This document shows positions 42,560 through 52,819 of a DNA stretch of 64,000 bases, in pieces. Source of the stretch: Pomphorhynchus laevis (lineage: Eukaryota; Acanthocephala; Palaeacanthocephala; Echinorhynchida; Pomphorhynchidae). Made by a program: the position numbers and the translations under genes. Numbering within the stretch: position 1 is the stretch's first letter; each line of letters begins with the position of its first letter. The notes below the pieces were generated by a model. The model was not told where the DNA came from, made no database searches, and saw nothing but the letters and a program-made list of their open reading frames with translations. The DNA lies in NCBI GenBank assembly GCA_012934845.2, contig WNNJ02000004.1, forward strand, positions 117,322-181,321, written 5' to 3'.

Positions 42560-43757
42560 AAGCAGCGAAATGTATGAGCTGTCCATGTCGTAAAGCTAAG
42601 AGTACTTGTTTCAACTGTACGTCATGTAATTGTACAAATCGAGAAAATTTAATTAAAAAATGTAACCGGAATTATATGAATTCAGTCAAAATTTGCACTG
42701 AAAACCCAAGATTGATGAGAAATTAATATTCAATTGAAGTCAATGAATTATCTAAGTCATCTAATTTTTCTAACTTGAGTTCATTTTCTTGAAGTGGGAC
42801 ATTGAAGACCAAACTTATGGTATTTGCCTATGCAATACAAGTAGCGGTTTTGTCTAAACGTTGACATCCCACTACGAAGCAGAAATAAAAAATACTGAAA
42901 TGAATTTAAACATATAATCAATTAATGTGATTTGTTAGATTTTACGGTAAAGAACTAACGGCCAGAAGACGAAAAAATTCGAGAAAATCTAGTGCGAAGG
43001 ATTTAATCTAGATGGAAAGATAAAAAGATAATTGATCTGATACTAGAGGCGCGTTTACTGCAGAGAGTTTATGCAAAGGATGCAAAACAGAGTCACTCTT
43101 TCTCAATGGATTAAACAATTTATATCTATGAGTCACGGCATAACGAGTTCGGCTATGCGCTTTATAAGCGATGAAGGTTTAGAAGTTCTGTAGTGTAAGG
43201 TCACTTAATGACTCTGTAGGCAGTATGACGATCCGCCAAAAAATTAAATGAACTTTATCCATTTGCCGCAGAAATTGCGGAGAACGCTATTCTTGACAAT
43301 CCGTTGATAAATAAGCTGAACATTTGCTTGCTTTCAAAATACTTGTGCAGATGATATTGTAAAGGCAGCTCGACGAACTCGTGGGAGTGCTGATCATTCT
43401 TGTGGTGATACTAAATCATGGCTATGTTCGAATTTGCGTGTTCTAGGTTCGAATCAAACTAGAGGGTTGCTTATCATTGGGCATTATATTGGTTGTAGTT
43501 TCTTAGCAGATGAACTTTCCAATATCGATTGTGAAGTAGATATTGAACCTCAATAGCCATGCTCCTGAAAATTTAGAATTTGAAAGTTCTGCTATACAAA
43601 GAGGGATGAGTCTGAATCGCATTGAAAAGACTGTCAGGAAAAACGCTGAAAGAAATAATCGATTATACAGTGATATTAGATCACAATTGCATACTACATT
43701 GAGTTTTGAAATGGCAAATATAGTGGTAAAGTTGCGACTGCGTTATCCTGGAAATTA
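42560..43757 (+). pseudogene. Decayed unidentified gene (several coding islands, +)
   Basis: Protein-like islands on the plus strand occupy different frames: 42575-42690 (CMSCPCRKAKSTCFNCTSCN, then CTNRENLIKKC; a Cys-rich metal-binding motif), 43045-43100 (ILEARLLQRVYAKDAKQSHS), 43225-43340 (KKLNELYPFAAEIAENAILD, then NPLINKLNICLLSKYL), 43330-43553 (TCADDIVKAARRTRGSADHS, then CGDTKSWLCSNLRVLGSNQ and GLLIIGHYIGCSFLADEL) and 43555-43757 (LEFESSAIQRGMSLNRIEKT, then FEMANIVVKLRLRYPGN). Non-repetitive composition and consistent strand argue for one former gene; frame changes without clear splice sites argue for decay. I do not recognise the family. Small introns could explain part of the breaks. 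Confidence 0.4.
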
Positions 43758-44189
43758 GTAGTCCTATGTAAAAACATATAATATTTTATTTCTGACACGG
43801 TCTGTGATCCGTGATAAATTAAGCGATATAAAACGTCAACCAAATTTGTAAAATAAAGAGCAGATATATCGATGTTGCCTTTGCAAAGTTTACCTCGCTT
43901 GCAATAACAGAAAGCTTAAATAAGACAAATTACATTACGTTCGGGAAATTCGTGTAATGAAGTAAATGTGCTGTTATGTCAATCTTCTATTAAATTTAGT
44001 GAACTTGGTAATATTAGTTGTAGTTATATAGTTGTGTTAATATAAATTCAATGAATTTAGTAATTCATTGAATTACTTCAATGTATTTTGTTTTGTTTCA
44101 CTAATAAATAGTTTGTTCATTAAAAGATTATAAATTAATTATATTTTAACGTAATTGAAAATTCTTTAATATTTAAAATTATTTATGAT

Positions 44190-44420
44190 CAGTTAGGCAG
44201 CCACGAAAGATGAAGGCAAGATAAACTTGCCTTGTACTACGGTTTTCACTCTTTCACGATACTTAGCAACCTTGCGATTATCATGATATTGAAAAGCGGA
44301 CGTCGGACTCATTTCGGCATACGAATGAACATGGATAAATATCTCCCACTGCTGAATGCAGAAGACCGGCAAACGGCACGAGTACTGCAAGCAGTACGAG
44401 GCAAGTCAAAACATAATTAG
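44190..44420 (+). pseudogene. Duplicated exon-like block (copy 1)
   Basis: The plus strand reads DKLALYYGFHSFTILSNLAI, then MILKSGRRTHFGIRMNMDKY and LPLLNAEDRQTARVLQAVRG to a stop at 44420. The minus strand is also open (YAEMSPTSAFQYHDNRKVAKYR), so the coding strand is not certain. About 120 bp is repeated inverted at 46110-46240. Function unknown. Confidence 0.35.
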
Positions 44421-44687
44421 AGCTAGATATTATTAAATTATTTAAATAATCATTACGAATTATTTAAACGTAATGCAATAGTTTCCCACTAAAATCATTT
44501 GCAAATTAAAAAGCTTTAATTAAAATACGTAATGCGTTCTTTTACATTGTTGAACGGTAACTACGTACACCCGATAAAAATAGGAGAAATTAGAAAATCA
44601 ATTCTTCCAAACTGTTCAGCAAAAAAAAACAGGATTTACAAATTTGCTATATCAACTTTGAACTGTATCTGCGAATTGCTTAAACCA

Positions 44688-45380
44688 TCAATTATTTACT
44701 CTACGCGATATTTTATTTTGCAGTTGACGTCTAGTTATTGACTTTTTCTCCTGTTTTCGTTTTTTATTATCTAAATAGCTTTGTACTTTACCATTTGCTT
44801 TCAATTCCCGATATTTATCAGCTAGCATTAGTATTTTTTTCTCTGATTTACGTAGAAATGGTATATGGTTACCAATTTTAGCGGTTTGTAACAACGCTTT
44901 GTTAAGTGTTTGTTCTTTCTCATCATTTCGCTTCTGAATTAACATGTGTTCATTTTGGTGCTGAAGCCTTTGTATTTGTCGACGCAGCTGTTCAGCGTCT
45001 GATTCATCTGTGCAATTTGCCAAAGTTTGATTCATTAAATTTATTTCCTTATCTCGTATATCAGTCAAGAAGGAATACGAATGGACAAACCATTTAGGAT
45101 TAAATGCCCCACATTTGCTATTAAATCTAGGATCCCTGACTTCATATTGCAGATTATTCTTCTTAATTTGCTTTGCATGAGATGGTTTTTTTGAAGACAT
45201 TTCAACAGGTGAATCATTATTTTTACGGTATTGATTTCGACGCTTTCTTCCGTCGCTAAATGTGCTGTATGATTTAAATTTCTCATTTGAATTCGTTCGA
45301 TTTAAGCAGTTGCTTTCCTTCATGTGCAGAAGATCACCTAGCGCTATATTTGGAGTAACATCTTCAGGTGATTGTTTCAT
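44688..45380 (-). CDS. RRP36: RRP36, ribosomal RNA processing protein
   Basis: 230 codons, single exon, ATG at 45380, TGA at 44688. The low-complexity basic N-terminus (1-88) is followed by the family core: RDPRFNSKCGAFNPKWFVHS, then YSFLTDIRDKEINLMNQTL (about 90-125; compare DPRFD...YNPxxFxxxYxFLxDI). A coiled coil rich in Gln/Glu follows (about 127-165, SDAEQLRRQIQRLQHQNEHM), then the conserved ADKYRELKANGKVQSYLDNK and a basic tail (KKRKQEKKSITRRQ). RRP36 acts in the nucleolus in early cleavages of pre-rRNA towards 18S rRNA as part of the small-subunit processome. Length is near the human 259. No sign of decay; intronless. Confidence 0.9.
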   Translation of the reverse strand: MKQSPEDVTPNIALGDLLHMKESNCLNRTNSNEKFKSYSTFSDGRKRRNQYRKNNDSPVEMSSKKPSHAKQIKKNNLQYEVRDPRFNSKCGAFNPKWFVHSYSFLTDIRDKEINLMNQTLANCTDESDAEQLRRQIQRLQHQNEHMLIQKRNDEKEQTLNKALLQTAKIGNHIPFLRKSEKKILMLADKYRELKANGKVQSYLDNKKRKQEKKSITRRQLQNKISRRVNN

Positions 45381-46109
45381 CTATTTATCTTCCAAAATAG
45401 CGAGAAAACTTAAAAAATTATATTATACAAACAGGTTAAATTGATGTCAAATGTGCGTCAAAAATGCGTAAGAATTGATTTTCAGCAATATTGCTATAAA
45501 AATAATTGATTCCACAGTTTTATTTAATTAATAGCAAATGCAATAATTTTGTTGTATACATACACATTCCATCTATTACAAAATCAATAATCATTTTACA
45601 TTTAAAAGATTTTTTCCAAACCCGTTAAAATTATGGCTACACAAATGGTCCGGGTATATATAGAATATGTGTTATTATCGACGCTATGTGTTATTACTTC
45701 ACTGGACCAATATACTTTGACGCGTTACTTTCCGTGTACTTTGCGCACATTTCGTCTCTTTACTACTTAGTAAACGGGTGGATTACTCGAAATGGAATTA
45801 CAAAATCCCAATCGAAAAATACTTCATAGGTTCCATTATTGATCAGTCTCTATTGGAGCAAATGCTCATATGGTAGCACATCACATAAATTAAAAAACAT
45901 TGAGAAAAAACTAAAATATAATGCCATGAAAATTCCATGTCATGCGAATGAGGCGGTGTCCTCAGTATTAGACACGATTTCATTAAAGATATTTTTTCAA
46001 AGCTGTGGTAAATTACTATTTTGGGGTCGAAGTCGAACCTCAGCCCTCAATAGTCCCGGTGAGTATAAATTTTGAGATAATGACTACCACTCGTGACAAT
46101 ATATACTTT

Positions 46110-46440
46110 ATCCATGCTCAATCGTATGCCGAAATGAGTCCGACATCCGCTTTTCAATATTATGATAATCGCAAGGTTGCTAAGTATCGTGAGAGTGAAA
46201 ACCGTAGTACAAGGCAAGTTTATCCCATTTCTCAACATCTGGTGTAATAGGAATCCAAGCTAAATAATTACTGAAGAAGCTAGCATTAGCATAAACGCGG
46301 CAGTTTTTCAGATAATTATGCGGACCCCTAACTAAACTCAAAGCCAAAATTTCTATCGCATTGGTGCGGTCTGCTTTTGCATGTTTGCGAATTTTAATAT
46401 CGACACGAAAATCATCAGTAAATTATAGACAATAATTGCA
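46110..46440 (-). pseudogene. Duplicated exon-like block (copy 2) with longer upstream part
   Basis: The minus strand from 46440 reads DDFRVDIKIRKHAKADRTNA, then IEILALSLVRGPHNYLKNCR and VYANASFFSNYLAWIPITPD to EKWDKLALYYGFHSHDT and a stop. The last part is the inverted copy of 44210-44330. Relative to that copy it lacks two bases (CACTCTCACG against CACTCTTTCACG), which shifts the frame. The composition is that of a real protein; I do not recognise the family. Confidence 0.38.
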
Positions 46441-46769
46441 AGTTTTAACATTTAACATTGATGGATCCATTTGCGATAGACCTTGAAATATCCTTAATTA
46501 TTTTAGATATTTGAACAAATTTTTGTTTATTAAAAATAATTATTGTTATTCATAGTCTATCTTAGAGCAAATGCTCATATGGTAGCATCACATAAAGAAA
46601 AAATAAAAATTGAGAAGAAAAACTAGAATGGAAGTGCTGGTAAACAGTTGAGTTTCTTTTCAAAATTAGTCTTTGATTTAGCCATAATAGTTTCTCTTAG
46701 AAGGAAATTGCAATTCTTAATTACTCGGTCCGCCAAACAATTAAGCTTTTTCAACCTCCGCTGCACTCT

Positions 46770-47066
46770 CTAAATAGTAAATTCATGACTCCTATTGTTA
46801 GTTGAGGTCTGCGAGGGAAACATCAAATTGATGGGACTTGTGGTGGGATCTTTCAAAGCACACCAAGGGAAAAGATCTTTAATTCTCGCATATGAGACAT
46901 GGCTTTCGTATTTAAATACAGTAAGCGATCGTGATAAGGTAGATCTCCCAAACCTGTAACGTTCTCCATGAATCGAACAGGGCCAATGAACTGATTCAAT
47001 AATCTGAATATAACGCTTTATTACAACCTTTATGTTTAGAACACATTTTTTGAGCAGTCGAAACAA
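46770..47066 (-). CDS. Unidentified 98-codon frame
   Basis: Open frame of balanced composition (IIESVHWPCSIHGERYRFGR, then VFKYESHVSYARIKDLFPWC). It may be an exon or a remnant of the same decayed locus as 46.1-46.4 kb, being on the same strand about 330 bp upstream. No motif recognised; a chance frame of this length is unlikely but possible. Confidence 0.25.
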   Translation of the reverse strand: MFRLLKKCVLNIKVVIKRYIQIIESVHWPCSIHGERYRFGRSTLSRSLTVFKYESHVSYARIKDLFPWCALKDPTTSPINLMFPSQTSTNNRSHEFTI

Positions 47067-47224
47067 CCGTAAATGGCTACGGCAATTTTGTTTGATTTAA
47101 AAAAAAACAATTGATATTTTTAATTACCTTATTGACAATTATTGAATTATATTTCAATTTAATAATTTAAATATATATTTAATATTTTTAAATTTATTAT
47201 TATTTAATTTTATTTCAATTATCG

Positions 47225-47760
47225 TATTGTATTAAGACTCAGATCAGATAACTGAGTATACATATTTTACAAAAAATAAAAGTCAAAAATAAAGATAAAT
47301 AATATAAGATTTTATACAATTTTTATTTATATCAAGTAAAAATTGAAATTTAAAATTTAAGTAAATTTTCATTAATTGACTAATAAATAACGGACGATGT
47401 ATCAGCATAAGGATTAGAGGTCATCAAAAAGAACGTCTGCTATGCTATTAGGTTTCAGCCTTTATTCTTCAACACGACATAGCAACGAGGCTAAATACAT
47501 GCTAATGATGTATTTCCTCTAATGAAATTTGATTATCTAGTGAATCTTATTCTAACACAAAGTATATTATTTATTATCCGTCCATAAAAATTTCGCTTAA
47601 TAGTTTTAATAGATTTTTAATAATATTTTGTTAATTTATATATTTTACTATTTTCTGTTTGATTACATTTTTATTGTAAATTTAATATTTTAATAATATT
47701 TTGTTGATTTAATAATTGACAATAATAAATAATTAATAATTAATTATTTAAAAATTTATA
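47225..47760 (-). repeat. Penelope-like 3' module with RT stub
   Basis: Begins ACTCAGATCAGATAACTGAG, AT-rich DNA follows, then GGATTAGAGGTCATC, TATTAGGTTTCAGCC, CATGCTAATGATGTATTTCC and the decayed end of the RT region near 47590-47690. Same order as 2905-3520. Confidence 0.6.
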
Positions 47761-47911
47761 ATTGGCAACTGTTTCACCATATTTGTCAACACAAAAAACA
47801 CGACTTTAATTCTTCAACGCATCTTAATAACTACAATTTTCTTTTCTGCCTTTCTAGTTTTGATCATATCTCATTTCACTTACACAAAACTTACTGGCTT
47901 GGGTAATTATT

Positions 47912-48030
47912 TCAGATTATTCCTGTCAGTTCCAGATTATTCCTGTCAGTTCCGGATTATTGCTGTCAGTTCCATATTATTATTGTCAGCTCCATATTAT
48001 TACTGTCAGTTCCAGATTATTCTTGTCAGT
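47912..48030. repeat. 20-bp tandem repeat, six copies
   Basis: CAGATTATTCCTGTCAGTTC and variants head to tail, with two more half-diverged units at 48091-48130. It lies upstream of the LINE family A copy on the same strand. Confidence 0.9.
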
Positions 48031-48199
48031 TCCGCTCGATACGCCTTCATATATAAAAAAGAAAAAAATTATTCTTGTTCTTCTGATTACATTCCAGATT
48101 ATTCCTGTCAGTTCCATATTATTCCCGCCAGTTCTGCTCGCCAGGCTCTAGGATTGAGCTTAATCTCTCGATAAAATTTCAAGTCAAGAAAAGCTAGAG

Positions 48200-51100
48200 T
48201 TCAGATACCTGTTCCTGATCACAATTCTTCCACATCAAAATGCAATGATGGTTATACGAATTTTAAAGTTGGATGCGATTGTAAAGACTGTGACGTATGG
48301 ACCCTTGCTCGAGTAAAAATATCCGAACGCTCGGTGTATCAACGCAAACCGTTTACGTATGGTTTTTGTTTATCAGTACAACTTCTACTGCTATCCTGCT
48401 TCTCCACTTCTGTATCATACACGACCACTCAGACCGATACTGTTTTTGACGCTTCCCTCGCATCAACACCTGACTTCGCATCTTATAATCCTATTCTCGA
48501 ACCTACTTTAATGCACACTTCTCGTTCAACTACGGATCAAAACTTCCATTCGTCTTTATCATCCTAACAGTACAAACGGTAAAGCTTTTCATCTCGTACC
48601 TTCTTTTTCCTATTCCTCTACCATCTAAATACGAGCATACTTTGTTCTTCTTTTCACATACTCCTTACTCTACCTCCCCCGTATCACTTCTCAATAATTT
48701 ACATCATTCCGTCAAAATTATCCCCAGCAACATCTCCGATCAACCGACTCAACACTCCAGTCCTGTCACAAATGCTCCAACCTATCTTAATTCTCAATTG
48801 AGCACCTCTGTCATTCTCACTTCTACCTACTCTTCTGCATAAGAAGAAGGAGCATGTAGAAGACTTCTCTATGTAAAATTAATGCTAACATCCGTTCCAC
48901 TTCGTTCAAATTGCTCATATGCAGTCATTAACCCCTTCCCCTCTCGACTAACTCTGACACTTTTCCCGGCTGACTATGACTCTATCACTCTAACTAACCT
49001 TTTTTCTGATTTTAACTATAAATTACTTTCAACAAGCCCAACTCATATTCTCGGCGGTGCTCTCGACATCATTGCTGTTCCTTACTGCTTCAATGACTAT
49101 ACCTCCTTGTCAATTACTGATCCTGGTTTGTCCGATATTTCCTTGTCACTCTTACTCGTCTCCATCATCCTTCCCCGCCTTCACCATTATCAACACCAAG
49201 TCGACGCTGGAAACTTCTCGAAAGCCCTATTATCTACACAGCCTTAATCAATTCTTCACTCTTTTCACTTCCTCTTAACTATCTCTCTCCCGATGATCTC
49301 TGCATTCTGTTTGATTCTGAACTTATGTCTATTATCAATAAACTTCTGCCTAGTCGACTCCGACGCTCTCAGCGCTTGCGCCATGCTCCCTGGTTCCATT
49401 CTGACTGCAGTCTTTCTAAACGTCGACTCCGTCACTCTTTCCGTGTGTATAATCGCTTTCTTAAACGTTCTCCAACTCACTCACTCCGAATCTCCGTGAT
49501 TCCTAATTTTCTCTACGCCGTTCACATCTTATTCTTATACGTACTAAACGTACTATCTTTTGGCGAAATCAACTCGAGTCATCTTCCAACTCTAAATCTC
49601 ATTGGAAAATCTTAAACTCAATTCTTTCACGATCATCTACTTATTGTAATATAAATCCTGATGAATTTTTTTGTTATCTACAATCTATGCTATCTAATTT
49701 ACTTTTCCTACTACCCGTAGCCCCCTTGTACCCACTCTTCTCTTAAAATACTTCCCTCCCATAGCTATTTTAGCTTCTTCCCGTTTCGTCCGATGACGTT
49801 TCTTCGGTTCTGCTATCATTACCAAATAAAACATCTCCTTATGACCCAATTCCCACCCACTTGCTTAAAAACATCGCTCCTCTTTATAACCCTTCCTAAC
49901 AACATTATTCAACTTGTCTATCCGTTGCGGCACATTTCCTTCAAACTGAAAATGTGCCACTGTTCGTCTTATCCTCAAAAAGCAATCTCTCGACTCCTCA
50001 CTACCATCTTCGTACCGTCATATCTAACTTCTCCCAACCCGCTATAATCTCCTTGAGAGTCTCGTTCTCAAGCAAGTTAATGCATATCACTTTTCCTTCA
50101 ACTCATTTCCTCCCTTCCAAGCCGCTTTTCGCTCTAATTACCCTACTGAAAGTGACTGTCTTAAAGTTTATAACGACTTACTCATCTCGCGCGATTATAA
50201 ATTATGTAGTGTCATAGGTTCTCTTGATGTAACCTATGATTTTGACATCGTCAATCACTCGATTCATCTCCGTCGTCTTCGTCACGATAATGGCTTCTAT
50301 TTACCCACTGTAGCTTGGTTTTCTTCATATATATCAAACCGAACTTTTCGCGCTTGTTCTAACTCTTCTCCTTCCCATCATTCTTCCACCTAGTTCGGTG
50401 TTCAACGAGGCTCCGTATTAGGCCCTCTGCTTTTCTCTCTTCTCGGTTATTGGTCTTCTATTTCTCATACATTTAACTTCCATGTTATGCAATATGCCGA
50501 TGACATACTCATCTGTGCTCATGCACCTGCGTATTGTATTCATGATGTTATTGTTTCTGCTTCCAACTGCCTTGTCTCAGTTTTCAATCATCTTTATTCT
50601 CTTCGTTATATTCTGAATCCTAATAAATCCAAAATAATGTGGTTTATTCCTCGACGTCCCAGCTTAGAACCTCCCTCCGTATCATTAATTCTACAATTCT
50701 TTCTATCGTGAACAATCTGGTTTACCTAGGCTTCCATTTCGACAACCGACTTTCACCAAAACCTTTCGTTAGAGATAAAGTACGCTCATCTACCTTGACT
50801 CTCCGCGACCTCCTTCAAATTCGTAGATTGATCGATTTCCCTTCTGGTGTGATTCATATCTTCTTAATCAATTATTAATCTTCAAACAATTATATATCGC
50901 CTTCGTCATGATCTCGTTCTTAAGCAAGTTAATATATATATGTATATATATATATCTTTTCCTCTAACTTATTTCCTCCCTTCCAAGCCGCTTTTCGCTT
51001 TAATTACTCTACCGAAATTGCATGTCTTAAAGTTTATAACGACTTACTCATATCTCGCGATCATAAATTATGTAGTGTCATAGTTTCTCTTGATCTATCG

Positions 51101-52290
51101 TCTGCTTTTGACATCGTCGATCACTCGATTCTTCTCCATCGCCTTCGTCATGATTATGGCTTCTCTTTACCCACTGTATAATGGTTTTCTTCATATCTAT
51201 CAAACCGTACATTTCGCGTCTTTTCTAACTCTTCTCTCTCCCATCCTTCGTTCATTCCGTCCGGTGTTCCACAAGGCTCCGTATTAGGCCCTATGCTTTT
51301 CTCTCTTCTTCTCGGTGATTTGTCTTTGATTTCTCATAAATTTAACTTCCATGTTATGCAATATGCTGATGACATTCTCATCTATGCTCATGCACCTGCT
51401 TATCGTATTCAAGATCTTAGTGTTTCTGCTTCCGACTGTCTTGTCTCAATTTTCAATCATCTTTCTTCTCTTCGTCTTACTTTGAATCCTAATAAATCCA
51501 AAATAATGTGGATTTTTCATCGACACCCCGGCTTAGAACCTCCCTCCGTATCATTAACTCCTACAATTCTTCATATCGTTGATAATCTCGTTTTCCTAGG
51601 CTTACATTTTGACAACCGATTTTCTCTTAAATCTTCCGTTAGATATAAAGTACGCTCATCTACCTTGATTCTCCGCAACCTACTTCAAATTCGTAAATTG
51701 ATAGATTTCCCTTGTATGAAATTTTATCTCCTTTTCTCAAGACTTGATTACTATCTTAGTCTATTTTTCAACTCATCTAAATCTGTTCTTCTTCCATTTT
51801 TTATTATCAGAACGACGAAGAGGTACGAATTCTCGTCCCTCTTGTCGTTTTGATCATACATCCCACCATCTTGCTTCTCGCGATTTGCCTACCATTTATT
51901 GACGTGTTCAAATTCGTATTCTTCTCATTGCTTCCCACCTTGTAACCTTTTATACGCCTTCATTTCTCAACCACCATTTTCGTGACAATTCTTGTCTTGT
52001 TTACTGTTCCTTGCGTTTCCATAATTCCATTCTTTTACATGTCCCAATCTACTCTACCTCCTTTGGCTTCTGCTGCTTCCTCGTGGCTGCTCCTTTCTCG
52101 TGGAATCATCTGCTCATCCATATATGCCAAAAAACCTCCTTGTCGTGCTTCAAACGCCAAATCCGATCCATTTAAACAATTTAACTAATTTATCTGTATG
52201 ACTTTTACTGTGTTTTTTGTTAGTTAGTGGACTTGTAAGCGTGCCGCTGGAACGCATTTGCCACTTTAAATAAATCATTATTAAACGTAG
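48200..52290 (+). mobile_element. CR1/L2-type LINE, family A, long copy with duplicated RT
   Basis: C/T-rich plus strand. 48334-48840: low-complexity Ser/Thr-rich region, possibly ORF1. 48880-49250: end of the endonuclease (HILGGALDIIAV, then DPGLSDISLSLL). 49325-49500: linker (HAPWFHSDCSLSKRRLRHSF). 49800-50878: RT with GVQRGSVLGPLLFSLL and MQYADDILICAHAP. 50905-51855: a second copy of the RT from the fingers onward, with FDIVDHSILL, GVPQGSVLGPMLFSLLL and MQYADDILIYAHAPAYR. C-terminal piece near 52000-52190, then the 3' tail. Several frame breaks. Duplication period is about 855 bp, so either a tandem duplication or a second truncated copy lies in the first. Confidence 0.78.
52239..52255 (+). 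repeat. 3'-terminal stem-loop of LINE family A (copy 2)
   Basis: GCGTGCCGCTGGAACGC, followed by ATTTGCCACTTTAAATAAAT. Same position relative to the element end as 33893-33908, with a weaker stem (4 bp). Confidence 0.5.
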
Positions 52291-52819
52291 CGATTCATTT
52301 TTTTTACTTTGTATCACTTTTCGTCACTCTCAATGTCTCTCCTCGACCTTTGCCGACCAACTTCACGGTGTGCTTTATATAAGTGGAATAACTTTAAGCT
52401 TGAGTTAAATTCTGCGACGTAGCACATATCAGCAATAACCCTATAATTCTTCTGGTTGTGGCACAATATTATCCTCACAGGTATTGTTCCTATTCTTGAT
52501 ACAGCAGGACGCTACTAATCAGTCTGGGTGGGTCTCATCAGCTGCTGACTCTGACCTACATTTCACGTTTGGACCCTTATTATCTGCTTACTCCGTACAC
52601 TTGTGCTGATCATCTTTGAATTCAACACGTCTGTATCTTGATTCAACGCTACATCTACTTGGCTGGCTGCTCCAGTGGTATAGATATACAGTGTTTTATA
52701 CCTATAATAATTCTTTATTTATGGTTACCAATTTGATCAAATGTCCGCTTGCAGGTGCAGAATAGTTGATACAAAAAACTTCATAAATTATAAAGTTTTC
52801 CCCAAAAATAAGTTATCAG

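Noticed and set aside
43430-43475. tRNA-like B box (GGTTCGAATCA)
   Set aside because: No A box at proper spacing and no cloverleaf can be drawn; the sequence lies inside a coding island.
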